This document shows positions 41,664 through 49,649 of a stretch of 64,000 bases of DNA, in pieces (position 1 is the stretch's first letter; the number at the start of each line of letters is the position of its first letter). This DNA is from Flavonifractor sp. An10. GTDB lineage: Bacteria; Bacillota; Clostridia; Oscillospirales; Oscillospiraceae. The position numbers were made by a program, and so were the translations under genes. The stretch lies in contig NZ_NFMB01000003.1 in assembly GCF_002161215.1 (NCBI RefSeq), forward strand, positions 124,001 to 188,000, written 5' to 3'. The notes below the pieces were generated by a model. That model did not search any database. It was not told where the DNA came from and saw only the letters and a list, made by a program, of their open reading frames with translations.

Positions 41664-42971
41664 ATGGGAGGCTATCTGCCCGCCGCTGAGGCGGAGCGGG
41701 CCGCCCAGTACGCCGCCCTGGGCCTGGACGGCCCGACGGGGCTGTACCGGGACGTGCCCGATTCCGTATATCTGAAGGAGCCCCTGCACATGCCGGAGCC
41801 CAAGTCGGAGCTGGAGGTGCGCCGCATCCTGGAGGGTCTGGCGGAGCAGAACGTCCGCTTCCGCACCATCCTCCGGGGGGCCGGGGCCTACGACCACTAC
41901 ATCCCCGCCGCCGTCAGCCGGATCGCCGCCAAGGAGGCCTTTGTCACCGCCTACACCCCCTATCAGGCGGAGATCAGCCAGGGGGTGCTCCAGTCCATCT
42001 TCGAATTCCAGACCATGATCTGTGAGCTCACCGGCCTGGACGCGGCCAACGCCTCGGTGTACGACGGGGCCTCCGCCGCGGCGGAGGCGGTGGCTATGTG
42101 CAAAGAGCGCAAGCGCACCCGCGCCGTGATCGCCGCCGCTGCCCACCCGGACGTGATCGCCACCATTCAGACCTACTGCTTCGGCTCCGGCACAGAGGTG
42201 GTGCTGGCCCCGGTGAAGGACGGCGTCACCGATCTCACCGGGCTGCTGGACGACGCCACCGCCTGCGTCTACATCCAGCACCCCAACTTCTTCGGCCAGC
42301 TGGAGGATCTCCGGGGCTTTGCCGAGGCGGCCCACGCCGCCGGGGCCAAGCTGATCGCCGGGGTCAACCCCGCCACCCTGGGCGTGCTGGAGTCCCCCGG
42401 CGCCTGCGGGGCGGACATCGCCGTGGGGGAGGGCCAGCCCCTGGGCCTGCCCCTGGCCTGGGGCGGCCCCTACCTGGGCTTTATGGCCGCCGCTCAGCCC
42501 CTCATGCGCAGGCTGCCCGGCCGCATCGTGGGGGAGACCACCGACTCCAGGGGGGAGCGGGCCTTCGTCCTCACCATGCAGGCCAGAGAGCAGCACATCC
42601 GCCGGGAGAAGGCCTCCTCCAACGTGTGCTCCAACGAGGCCCTGTGCGCCCTCACCGCCTCCATCTACCTGTCCCTCATGGGCCGGTCGGGTCTGCGGCA
42701 GGTGGGGGAGCAGAGCCATGCCAAGGCCCACTATCTGGCGGAGGAGCTGTGTCAGATTCCCGGCGTGTCCCTGCGCTACCCCGGCCCCTTCTTCCACGAG
42801 TTTGTCACCGACCTGCCCCAGCCCCGGAAGGTGCTCTCCGCCCTGGAGGAGCAGGGCATCCTGGGCGGCTGGGTGCTGGGGGACGGCCTGCTGTGGTGCG
42901 CCACCGAAAAGCAGACGAAAGAGCAGCTGGACGAGGCCGTTTCCATTGTGAAGGAGGTGCTGGGCAAATGA
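41664..42971 (+). CDS. gcvPA: Glycine dehydrogenase (decarboxylating) subunit 1
   Basis: A 435-residue N-terminal half of the split P protein (type found in Firmicutes and archaea); it pairs with GcvPB to form the PLP-dependent glycine decarboxylase. Recognisable stretches: FRTILRGAGAYDHYIPAAVSRIAAKEAFVTAYTPYQAE, YDGASAAAEAVAMC and AFVLTMQAREQHIRREKASSNVCSN. It does not carry the PLP lysine. ATG follows the gcvH stop by 1 bp; the stop overlaps gcvPB by 4 bp. Confidence 0.95.
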   Translation: MGGYLPAAEAERAAQYAALGLDGPTGLYRDVPDSVYLKEPLHMPEPKSELEVRRILEGLAEQNVRFRTILRGAGAYDHYIPAAVSRIAAKEAFVTAYTPYQAEISQGVLQSIFEFQTMICELTGLDAANASVYDGASAAAEAVAMCKERKRTRAVIAAAAHPDVIATIQTYCFGSGTEVVLAPVKDGVTDLTGLLDDATACVYIQHPNFFGQLEDLRGFAEAAHAAGAKLIAGVNPATLGVLESPGACGADIAVGEGQPLGLPLAWGGPYLGFMAAAQPLMRRLPGRIVGETTDSRGERAFVLTMQAREQHIRREKASSNVCSNEALCALTASIYLSLMGRSGLRQVGEQSHAKAHYLAEELCQIPGVSLRYPGPFFHEFVTDLPQPRKVLSALEEQGILGGWVLGDGLLWCATEKQTKEQLDEAVSIVKEVLGK

Positions 42972-44389
42972 AGCTGATTTTTGAACGCAGCCGCCCCGGC
43001 CGGGGCAATGACATCCTGCCCCCGCTGGACGTGCCCGCCGCCCCCCTGCCGGAGGAATACCGGCGGAAGGCTCCTCCCCGGCTGCCCGAGATCGGGGAGA
43101 GCGACCTGTCCCGCCACTACCAGGCCCTGTCCCGCCGGGCCTTCGGCGTGTGCGACGGGTTCTACCCCCTGGGCTCCTGCACCATGAAGTACAACCCCAA
43201 GCTGGGGGAGGAGATGGCGTCCCTGCCCGGCTTCACCGGCATCCACCCCCTCCAGCCCATCCAGACCATCCTAGGCTGCCAGAAGGTGATCACCCAGGCG
43301 GAGTATCTTCTGTGCGAGGTCACCGGCATGGACGCCATGACCTTCCAGCCCGCCGCCGGCGCCCACGGGGAGTTCACCGGACTGCTGCTCATCAAGGCCT
43401 ACCACCACAGCCGGGGGGACACGGGCCGCACCGTGATCCTGGTGCCCGACTCCGCCCACGGCACCAACCCGGCCTCCGCCGCCATGGCTGGCTTCACCGT
43501 GAAGAACATCCCCTCCACGCCGGAGGGCCTGGTGGATCTGGAGGCCCTCAAAGCCGCCTGCGGCCCGGACACGGCGGGGCTCATGCTCACCAACCCCAAC
43601 ACCGTGGGCCTGTTCGAGCGGGACATCCTGGACATCACCGCCATCGTCCACGAGGCGGGTGGCCTGGTGTACTACGACGGGGCCAACCTGAACGCCATCA
43701 TGGGGGTGGCCCGGCCCGGCGACATGGGCTTTGACGTGTGCCACCTGAACCTGCACAAGACCTTCGCCACCCCCCACGGCGGCGGCGGCCCGGGCAGCGG
43801 CCCGGTGGGCGTCAAGGAGTTCCTGATCCCCTTCCTCCCCGGCTCCGCCCTGGGCGGCTACGGCGGGGAGCAGTCCATCGGCCAGGTAAGGGCCTTCCAC
43901 GCCAACTTCCTGGTGGTGGTGCGGGCCCTGGCCTACCTGCTGCGGCTGGGCAACGCCGGCATCGCGGAGGCCGCCCACACGGCGGTGCTCAACGCCAACT
44001 ACCTGAAACAGAAGCTGGAGGAGGCGGGCTACACCGCCGCCTTCCCCGGCCTGTGCATGCACGAGTTCGTCCTCACTCTGGAGGGGCTGAAGAAGGAGAC
44101 CGGCGTGTCCGCCCTGGACGCGGCCAAGGCCATGCTGGACGCGGGGATCCACCCGCCCACCATGTACTTCCCCCTGATCGTCCACGAGGCGCTGATGTTC
44201 GAGCCCACCGAGACCGAGACCCCCGACACCCTGGACGAGGCGGCGGCGGTGCTGGCGGAGATCCTCCGCCGGGCAAAGGAGAACCCGGAGGCCCTCCACG
44301 CCGCCCCGGTGACCACGGTGATCGGCCGGCCCGACGAGACCGCCGCCGCCCGCCGCCCGGTGGTGCGGTATGCCTTCCCGGAGGGCTGA
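42968..44389 (+). CDS. gcvPB: Glycine dehydrogenase (decarboxylating) subunit 2
   Basis: A 473-residue C-terminal half of the split P protein with the PLP site: the Schiff-base lysine is in HLNLHKTFATPHGGGGPGSGPVGV. The FYPLGSCTMKYNPKLGEEMA start, FQPAAGAHGEFTGLLLIKAYH and AHGTNPASAAMAGF are conserved. The ATG overlaps the gcvPA stop; the TGA is followed 3 bp later by lpdA. Length is slightly below the usual ~485 residues. Confidence 0.95.
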   Translation: MKLIFERSRPGRGNDILPPLDVPAAPLPEEYRRKAPPRLPEIGESDLSRHYQALSRRAFGVCDGFYPLGSCTMKYNPKLGEEMASLPGFTGIHPLQPIQTILGCQKVITQAEYLLCEVTGMDAMTFQPAAGAHGEFTGLLLIKAYHHSRGDTGRTVILVPDSAHGTNPASAAMAGFTVKNIPSTPEGLVDLEALKAACGPDTAGLMLTNPNTVGLFERDILDITAIVHEAGGLVYYDGANLNAIMGVARPGDMGFDVCHLNLHKTFATPHGGGGPGSGPVGVKEFLIPFLPGSALGGYGGEQSIGQVRAFHANFLVVVRALAYLLRLGNAGIAEAAHTAVLNANYLKQKLEEAGYTAAFPGLCMHEFVLTLEGLKKETGVSALDAAKAMLDAGIHPPTMYFPLIVHEALMFEPTETETPDTLDEAAAVLAEILRRAKENPEALHAAPVTTVIGRPDETAAARRPVVRYAFPEG

Positions 44390-44392
44390 GCC

Positions 44393-45697
44393 ATGTGGGA
44401 TCTGATTGTCATCGGCGGGGGGCCCGGCGGCTGCGCCGCCGCCCTCCGGGCCGCCAAAGGCGGCCTGTCCGTGGCCCTGTTCGAGCCCCGGGAGGTGGGG
44501 GGCACTTGCCTGAACCGGGGGTGCGTGCCCACCAAGGCCCTGCTCCACGGCGCCGGGCCGGGGTGCGACTGGCCCGCCCTGGCGGAGGAGACGGCGCGGG
44601 TGGTGTCCACCCTCCGCGCCGGCCAGGAGAAACAGCTCCAGGCCGCCAGGGTGCAGGTGATCCCCCACCGGGCGGTTGTCACCGGCCCCCACACCGTGGA
44701 GGCGGGCGGGGAGACCTATGAGGCCCGGAATATCCTGATCGCCGCCGGCTCCGTCCCCGCCCGGCCCCCATCCCCGGGCTGGACACCCCGGCGTGGTCAC
44801 CAGCGACGAGCTCTTAGCCGACATCCGCCCCGGAACCGCCTGGTGATCATCGGCGGCGGGGTGATCGGGGTGGAACTGGCCGCCGTTTGGGCCGCCGCAG
44901 GGTGCCAGATCACCATCGTGGAGGCCCTGGATCGGCTGGTGGCCAATCTGGATCGGGAGCTGTCCCAGGGCCTGGCCATGGAACTGAAAAAATCCGGCGT
45001 GGAGGTGTTCACCGGGGCCTCCGTGTCCCGCATCGAGCCCGGCCCGGCGGTGGTGTTCACCCACAAGGGGGCGGAGCACACCGTCTCCGCCGACACGGTG
45101 CTGGCGGCCACGGGCCGGCGGCCCGCCACCGAGGGCCTCTTTGCCGACGGGGCCGCGCCGGAGCTGGAGCGGGGCTTTGTCAGGGTGGACGGGAGCTTCC
45201 GCACCTCCATCCCCTCGATTTACGCCATCGGGGACGCCATCGGCGGGGCCATGCTGGCCCACAAGGCGGAGGCCGAGGGGATAGCCGTGGCCGACCTGCT
45301 GCTGGGCCGCGCCCCCGTCCGGGGGACGGCCCCCATCCCCTCCTGCGTCTACACCAGCCCGGAGCTGGCCCAGGTGGGCCTCACCGCCGACCAGGCCAAG
45401 GCCGGGGGCGTGCCGGTGGTCACCGGCAAGTGCGTGCTGGGGGGCAATGCCCGCACCCTCATCGAGGGGGGCAAGCGGGGCTTTGTGAAGCTGGTGTTCC
45501 ACAAGGAGACCCGCGCCCTGCTGGGGGCCTGCCTGTACTGCTGCCGGGCCACGGATCTGATCTCCGAGCTCACCCTGGCGGTGTCCCTTGGCCTGACAGC
45601 GGAGCAGCTGCTCCGCCCGGTGCGGCCCCACCCCACCTTTGCCGAGGCCGTCAGCCAGGCGGCGGAGGCCGGGCTGGAGGCCCTGGAGCGGGGCTGA
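44393..45697 (+). CDS. lpdA: Dihydrolipoyl dehydrogenase (L protein), with compensated frameshift segment
   Basis: A 434-residue flavoprotein that reoxidises the lipoyl H protein. FAD motif LIVIGGGPGGCAAALRAAKGG (4-24), redox disulfide GGTCLNRGCVPTKALL (CxxxxC), second glycine motif LVIIGGGVIGVELAAV and the C-terminal RPHPTFAEA with the catalytic His are intact. Two oddities: the stretch SPGWTPRRGHQRRALSRHPPR (about 44767-44830) replaces an expected IPGLDTPGVVTSDELLADIRPG, which is readable in the other frames and needs three one-base insertions; and about 15-20 residues normally following ALLH are missing. It may be a real but divergent protein or a sequence-error artefact. Confidence 0.85.
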   Translation: MWDLIVIGGGPGGCAAALRAAKGGLSVALFEPREVGGTCLNRGCVPTKALLHGAGPGCDWPALAEETARVVSTLRAGQEKQLQAARVQVIPHRAVVTGPHTVEAGGETYEARNILIAAGSVPARPPSPGWTPRRGHQRRALSRHPPRNRLVIIGGGVIGVELAAVWAAAGCQITIVEALDRLVANLDRELSQGLAMELKKSGVEVFTGASVSRIEPGPAVVFTHKGAEHTVSADTVLAATGRRPATEGLFADGAAPELERGFVRVDGSFRTSIPSIYAIGDAIGGAMLAHKAEAEGIAVADLLLGRAPVRGTAPIPSCVYTSPELAQVGLTADQAKAGGVPVVTGKCVLGGNARTLIEGGKRGFVKLVFHKETRALLGACLYCCRATDLISELTLAVSLGLTAEQLLRPVRPHPTFAEAVSQAAEAGLEALERG

Positions 45698-45809
45698 GCC
45701 CCGCCCCTGTCCCCTTCTGTCGAAACTTGCGCCATTTCCATACTTTACAAATGCTGGAAAATACCATAAAATGGTGTCAAGAAGAACAACAGGAGGGACA
45801 GCACACAAG

Positions 45810-46082
45810 ATGAGGGAATTATTGGTGGAGCCCGACCGCCCGGCGGCCGGCGGAGAACTGGAAAACGGCCTGCGCTATTACGTCCTGGTGGACGAGCTGG
45901 AGCTGGGTCAGGGCATGCTCTGTGAGAGCTACGGTGTCAAGGTGACCGCCCCGGACGGGGAGGAGGCGTCGGTGCGCAACATCACCGTCCGGCCGGAGCG
46001 CATCGACCGCCTGCTGGAGCTGCTCCAGCGCAACCAGGTGCCGCCGGTGGCCCTGCGGGATGTGATCGACGACTGGCTATGA
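45810..46082 (+). CDS. Small DUF6514-like protein
   Basis: 90 residues; ATG 45810 after AGGAGGG. The pattern ENGLRYYVLVDELELGQGMLCESYGVKV ... NITVRPERIDRLLELLQRNQVPPVALRDVIDDWL matches my memory of a small Clostridial protein family (DUF6514) with no known function. A TACTTT/ACCATAA-rich AT stretch upstream (45740-45775) may hold its promoter. It is followed directly by copy B of the multi-hairpin element. Confidence 0.7.
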   Translation: MRELLVEPDRPAAGGELENGLRYYVLVDELELGQGMLCESYGVKVTAPDGEEASVRNITVRPERIDRLLELLQRNQVPPVALRDVIDDWL

Positions 46083-46083
46083 T

Positions 46084-46264
46084 CCCGGAAAAGGCCTCCG
46101 GCCTTTTCCGGGAGGGGCCTGCATGGTGGAAGGGCCTCGTTTTCTCCGAAAAAGTCGGCCCTTCCGCCATGAGAGGTGTCCGTTCTGAGGCGCATGTCCT
46201 CAGAACGGACAAATTTTTATTTGCTTCGCGCGGCTGTCGCCGCGCGAACTCTGCGAGGCTTTTC
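46084..46264 (+). repeat. Copy B of the three-copy multi-hairpin element
   Basis: The best-formed copy. Stem 4 CCCGGAAAAGGCC/GGCCTTTTCCGGG (46084-46112), stem 3 CATGGTGGAAGGGCC/GGCCCTTCCGCCATG (46122-46136 with 46157-46171), stem 2 GTCCGTTCTGAGG/CCTCAGAACGGAC (46178-46190 with 46198-46210) around loop CGCATGT, stem 1 TTCGCGCGG/CCGCGCGAA (46225-46233 with 46240-46248), then AACTCTGCGAGGCTTTT. Confidence 0.8.
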
Positions 46265-46276
46265 CGGGGGCTTTCC

Positions 46277-46317
46277 GGGGCGGAGCGGCGGGAAAACCCG
46301 CCGCTCCGCCCCGTTTT
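46277..46317 (+). terminator. Strong terminator upstream of the NSS transporter gene
   Basis: GGGCGGAGCGGCGGG pairs with CCCGCCGCTCCGCCC around AAAA; CGTTTTC follows. It ends any transcript through element copy B. Confidence 0.8.
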
Positions 46318-46319
46318 CG

Positions 46320-46348
46320 TTGACAGTGTCTTGAAAATGGTCTATGAT
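46320..46348 (+). promoter_or_regulatory. Promoter of the NSS transporter gene
   Basis: TTGACA (46320-46325), 17-bp spacer, TATGAT (46343-46348). Confidence 0.7.
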
Positions 46349-46394
46349 GTTGCGTGGGTCGCTTCCGCGGCCTGTACAAGGAGGTACAAGAGAC

Positions 46395-47780
46395 GTGAAA
46401 GAGAGAGAAACCTTTGCATCCCGGCTGGGCTTTGTGCTCATCTCCGCCGGGTGCGCCATCGGCCTGGGCAACGTCTGGCGCTTCCCCTATATCGTGGGTC
46501 AGTACGGCGGCGCGGCCTTTGTGCTCATCTACATCGTGTTCCTGCTGATCATGGGGCTGCCCATCATGTCCATGGAGTTCGCCGTGGGCCGGGCCAGCCG
46601 GAAGAGCATCACCATGTCCTTCCAGCAGCTGGAGCCCAGGGGCACCAAGTGGCACTGGTACGGCTGGTTCGGCATGGCGGGCAACTACCTGCTGATGATG
46701 TTCTACACCACCATCTCCGGCTGGCTGCTGCTCTACTTCTTCAAGCTGGCCTCCGGCCAGTTTGAGGGCATGGACACCACCCAGGTCAGCGAGGCCTTTA
46801 CCACCATGCAGACCCAGGACGTGGGCATTCAGCTGCTGTTCATGGTGATCGTGGTGGTGCTGGGCATGCTGGTGTGCAGCCGCGGCCTGAAAAACGGCGT
46901 GGAGAAGGCCAACAAGGCCATGATGCTCTGCCTGCTGGCCCTGCTGGTGGTGCTGGCCGTCCGGGCCCTCACCCTGCCCGGCGCGGTGGAGGGCCTGAAG
47001 TTCTATCTGGTGCCCAACTTCCACAACCTGATGTACGACGCCAACGGGAAATTCCGCCTCTTCGAGGCCATCTACGCCGCCATGGGCCAGTCCTTCTTCA
47101 CCCTGAGCCTGGGCATCGGCGCCATGGCCATCTTCGGCAGCTACATCGGCAAGGAGCGCCGGCTCTTCGGCGAGTGCATCAACATCGGCGTGCTGGACAC
47201 CTTCGTGGCCTTCACCTCCGGTCTGATCATCTTCCCCTCCGCCTTCGCCTTCGGGGTGAATCCGGATCAGGGGCCCAACCTGATCTTCGTCACCCTGCCC
47301 AACGTGTTCAACTCCATGCCCGGCGGCCGGCTGTGGGGCGCCCTGTTCTTCGTGTTCCTGTTCTTCGCCGCCCTGTCCACCGTCACCGCCGTGTTTGAGA
47401 ACATCCTGGCCTGCTGGATGGACAAATGGGGCATCTCCCGGGGCAAGGCCGTGGCGGCCAACCTGGTGCTGATCCTGCTGCTCAGCCTGCCCTGCCTGCT
47501 GGGCAACAACCTGTGGAGCGCCGTCCGCCCCTTCGGCATGAACTTCATGGATCTGGAGGATTTCCTGGTGAGCAACAACCTGCTGCCCATCGGCTCTGTG
47601 ATCTATCTGCTGTTCTGCTGCTCCAAGTGGGGCTGGGGCTTCGACAACTTCCTGGCCGAGGTGGACACCGGCAAGGGCGTCCGCTTCCCCGCCCGGTTTC
47701 GGGTGTACTTCAAGTACATCCTGCCCTTTGTGGTGCTCATCATCCTCTTTATGGGCTATCTGGACAAGTTCAGCGGCTGA
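46395..47780 (+). CDS. Sodium-dependent transporter, NSS/SNF family
   Basis: A 461-residue LeuT-fold Na+ symporter, probably for an amino acid. TM1 carries the canonical unwound SAGCAIGLGNVWRFPYIVGQYGGAAFVLIYIV (about residues 14-45), and TM6 has IYAAMGQSFFTLSLGIGAMAIFGSYIG, typical of MhsT-like transporters. About 11 TM helices are seen, one fewer than eukaryotic NSS, as in the bacterial subfamily. GTG 46395 is preferred (AAGGAGGT 9 nt upstream, start VKERETFASRLG). The substrate cannot be read; amino acid uptake fits the amino-acid-fermenting gene content. Confidence 0.93.
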   Translation: MKERETFASRLGFVLISAGCAIGLGNVWRFPYIVGQYGGAAFVLIYIVFLLIMGLPIMSMEFAVGRASRKSITMSFQQLEPRGTKWHWYGWFGMAGNYLLMMFYTTISGWLLLYFFKLASGQFEGMDTTQVSEAFTTMQTQDVGIQLLFMVIVVVLGMLVCSRGLKNGVEKANKAMMLCLLALLVVLAVRALTLPGAVEGLKFYLVPNFHNLMYDANGKFRLFEAIYAAMGQSFFTLSLGIGAMAIFGSYIGKERRLFGECINIGVLDTFVAFTSGLIIFPSAFAFGVNPDQGPNLIFVTLPNVFNSMPGGRLWGALFFVFLFFAALSTVTAVFENILACWMDKWGISRGKAVAANLVLILLLSLPCLLGNNLWSAVRPFGMNFMDLEDFLVSNNLLPIGSVIYLLFCCSKWGWGFDNFLAEVDTGKGVRFPARFRVYFKYILPFVVLIILFMGYLDKFSG

Positions 47781-47798
47781 CGCTTTCCCGCAGCATGA

Positions 47799-47833
47799 AA
47801 TTCCCCCGGAACCGGTTGGGTTCCGGGGGAATT
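47799..47833. terminator. Hairpin between convergent genes
   Basis: AATTCCCCCGGAAC pairs with GTTCCGGGGGAATT (7-nt loop) between the NSS gene and the minus-strand gene at 47837; short T runs on both sides. Confidence 0.7.
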
Positions 47834-47836
47834 GGT

Positions 47837-48364
47837 TTATATGCCGCAGGCGCGGAGCTCCTCCGGCAGCAGGCTGCGCAGCCCCACCCGGTAGGCCGGG
47901 TGATAGGCCGCCCGGTAGGCCGCCGAGTGGGACACCGGCGGGCAGCCCGCCGCCCGGTAGCCCCGCAGATACTCCGCCAGCGCCGCCGGGGAGAAGGGGA
48001 GCAGACCGGCCTCCGCCGCCCGGATCAGCTCCTCCAGGGCCGCCTCCAGCCCCTTCCTGGTGCCGGGACAGGCCGCCGCCGAGCGGACAAACCAGCCGTT
48101 GAGAGCCTCCAGGCCCACCCCCCAGGCGTCCAGCCGGGACAGGTGCACCCGCACCACGCCGTTCCCCAGCGCCTCATACAGGGGGCCGGCGGTCTGGGGC
48201 ACGGCGGCGTACTCCTCCGCCAGCCGCTCCAGGCTCTGGGCCGGGTCGGTGATCAGGTGTCCGCCGCCCAGCACGCTCTGATAGACCAGCTTGACGGCGT
48301 CACACGGCTCCATGCGGGGATGCCGCGCGCCGTGTGCCGACAGGAGCGTCCACAGCGGCTCCAT
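47837..48364 (-). CDS. Conserved hypothetical protein
   Basis: 175 residues without a recognised domain. The N-terminal part MEPCDAVKLVYQSVLGGGHLITDPAQSLERLAEEY and the central LYEALGNGVVRVHLSRLDA look like a small Firmicute family of unknown function that I have seen only as hypothetical. ATG 48364 has a purine-rich SD (GGGGAGGGG) but overlaps the upstream S-component gene by 65 bp; an internal ATG at 48313 would shorten the overlap to 14 bp but lacks an SD. The overlap suggests co-transcription with the ECF gene. Confidence 0.6.
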   Translation of the reverse strand: MEPLWTLLSAHGARHPRMEPCDAVKLVYQSVLGGGHLITDPAQSLERLAEEYAAVPQTAGPLYEALGNGVVRVHLSRLDAWGVGLEALNGWFVRSAAACPGTRKGLEAALEELIRAAEAGLLPFSPAALAEYLRGYRAAGCPPVSHSAAYRAAYHPAYRVGLRSLLPEELRACGI

Positions 48365-48905
48365 TGAGCACCACCCCTCCCCTCTGCAGCGCCATCACCA
48401 GGATGGGGATGAGCACGATATGGCAGATGATGCCGGGAATGGCAGAGGTCACCGCCCCGGCCCAGAAGGCGGACAGGGGGAAGGTGGTGCTCTGCAGCCC
48501 GGCGAGCACGAACTGGACGCAGCCCCACACCACACGGCCCAGCACCATGGCGCCGATCAGGGACACGTAGATGTAAGCCGGGCGCTTGGGCAGAAGGCGG
48601 TAGAGCAGTCCGGAGAAGGCGCCGTAGGCGGCCAGCTCAAAGGCCATGGCGATGGCGGTGAGGATGGGGGGCATGCCGAACAGCAGGTGGCGCAGCAGCG
48701 GGGCGATGAATCCCACCGCCAGCCCCCAGGGCCAGCCGCAGACAAAGCCGCACAGCAGCACGGGGATGTGCATGGGGCTCAGGGCGGAGCCGATCTGGGG
48801 GATCTGCCCGGTGAGAAAGGGCAGCAGCAGGGCCAGGGCCAGGAACAGGGCGGAGTAGACCAGCCGGCGGAGCCGGTTGGCGTAGGCGCGGGAGACGGTT
48901 TTCAT
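48300..48905 (-). CDS. ECF transporter S component (vitamin-binding)
   Basis: 201 residues with six membrane helices (LVYSALFLALALLLPFLTGQIPQIG, HIPVLLCGFVCGWPWGLAVGFIAPLLRHLLFG, ILTAIAMAFELAAYGAFSGLLYRLL, IYVSLIGAMVLGRVVWGCVQFVLAG, ...). The ALSPMHIPVLLCGFVCG and PPILTAIAMAFELAAYGA patterns are typical of group II ECF S components, which bind a vitamin and share an energy-coupling module encoded elsewhere. Which vitamin is unknown. Upstream is a promoter and a ~150-nt leader ending in an intrinsic terminator, which suggests metabolite control. Confidence 0.85.
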   Translation of the reverse strand: MKTVSRAYANRLRRLVYSALFLALALLLPFLTGQIPQIGSALSPMHIPVLLCGFVCGWPWGLAVGFIAPLLRHLLFGMPPILTAIAMAFELAAYGAFSGLLYRLLPKRPAYIYVSLIGAMVLGRVVWGCVQFVLAGLQSTTFPLSAFWAGAVTSAIPGIICHIVLIPILVMALQRGGVVLNGAAVDAPVGTRRAASPHGAV

Positions 48906-48909
48906 GGTG

Positions 48910-49014
48910 TCATACCTTCTCAGAACACAAAAAAGGTACCGTTTTCCTTGGGAAAACGATACCTTCCTGGTATTCCTTCATGCAGTCTTCATAGATGTCA
49001 CAGTACCGGGACAT
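48910..49014 (-). CDS. Possible 34-codon leader ORF of the ECF S-component gene
   Basis: ATG 49014 opens MSRYCDIYEDCMKEYQEGIV..., running through the leader terminator and ending in TGA 4 nt before the S-component ATG. No SD is seen, so translation is uncertain. It might be coincidental, or a leader peptide coupled to the downstream gene. Confidence 0.3.
   Translation of the reverse strand: MSRYCDIYEDCMKEYQEGIVFPRKTVPFLCSEKV
48928..48965 (-). terminator. Attenuator terminator in the ECF leader
   Basis: On the minus strand AAGGTATCGTTTTCC pairs with GGAAAACGGTACCTT (one mismatch; loop CAA), followed by TTTTG. It ends about 25 nt before the start codon. Confidence 0.8.
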
Positions 49015-49064
49015 GCTGCGCGGGCTCTGGCCCGCCCACCGGCTTCCTGCCGGAATTCTGGTTT

Positions 49065-49093
49065 ATTATACTATTCCCCCGGCGGGCTGTCAA
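49065..49093 (-). promoter_or_regulatory. Consensus promoter of the ECF leader
   Basis: On the minus strand: TTGACA (49093-49088), 17-bp spacer, TATAAT (49070-49065); both hexamers perfect. About 150 nt of leader follow, with hairpins CCGGC/GCCGG, GCGGGC/GCCCGC and ATGTC/GACAT before the terminator. Confidence 0.85.
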
Positions 49094-49506
49094 GCCAATT
49101 CCTTCAGCACCCGGCCCAGCTCGTCCACGGCGCTGTCCAGCAGGCGGCCCACCGGCATGTCCGCCACCCCGGCCACCAGGTTGTCGCACTGGTTCAGGGG
49201 GATGAGAATCCGCCTGGCCCTGGCCTGGGCCACCGCCACCGCCATGGCCGGGGAGATCTCCCCCATCAAGGCGTCGGCGATCACGATGCCCAGCGGCCCC
49301 AGGATCACGTCCGCCCGGCGGCAGGCCACCAGCAGGGCGTTCTCCCCCGTGGCCCCCTGGGCCGCGCCCCCCTTGAGCATGGCGGAGGTGGCCAGGCTGT
49401 TGGTGCCGATGGCGGTGAGCTCCACCTCCGGGTAGCGGGACAGGATGGCCTTGATGAGCTGCTGCCCGATGCGTCCGCCCTGGCCGTCAATGACTAATAC
49501 TTCCAT
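49090..49506 (-). CDS. DUF3842 family protein
   Basis: 138 residues. The pattern VLVIDGQGGRIGQQLIKAIL (2-21), a Rossmann-like beginning, then GTNSLATSAMLKGGAAQGATGENA and DVILGPLGIVIADALMGEISPAMA match the DUF3842 family of Clostridia, whose function is unknown. The NAD-like glycine motif suggests a nucleotide-binding fold. ATG 49506 lies in GGACGCACGATCATGG context; upstream in-frame codons cross the divergent promoter region and are rejected. The stop is only 4 bp from the ECF promoter -35 box. Confidence 0.8.
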   Translation of the reverse strand: MEVLVIDGQGGRIGQQLIKAILSRYPEVELTAIGTNSLATSAMLKGGAAQGATGENALLVACRRADVILGPLGIVIADALMGEISPAMAVAVAQARARRILIPLNQCDNLVAGVADMPVGRLLDSAVDELGRVLKELA

Positions 49507-49649
49507 GATCGTGCGTCCTCTCTCTGTTTCGTCGTTTCCTCTATTATACCGGCGCGCGGGGCGGCCTGCAAGAAAAATTATTTTCTTTTGGCAGTTTTTG
49601 TGGTTTAATGATAGATAAAAGAGATTTTGTTCCATCGGGAGGGATCGGC

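Noticed and set aside
48906-49060. Cobalamin riboswitch in the ECF leader
   Set aside because: GGAAGCCGGTG and TACTGTGA are reminiscent, but the leader is too short and the remaining core does not align, so it is listed only as an unidentified attenuator.
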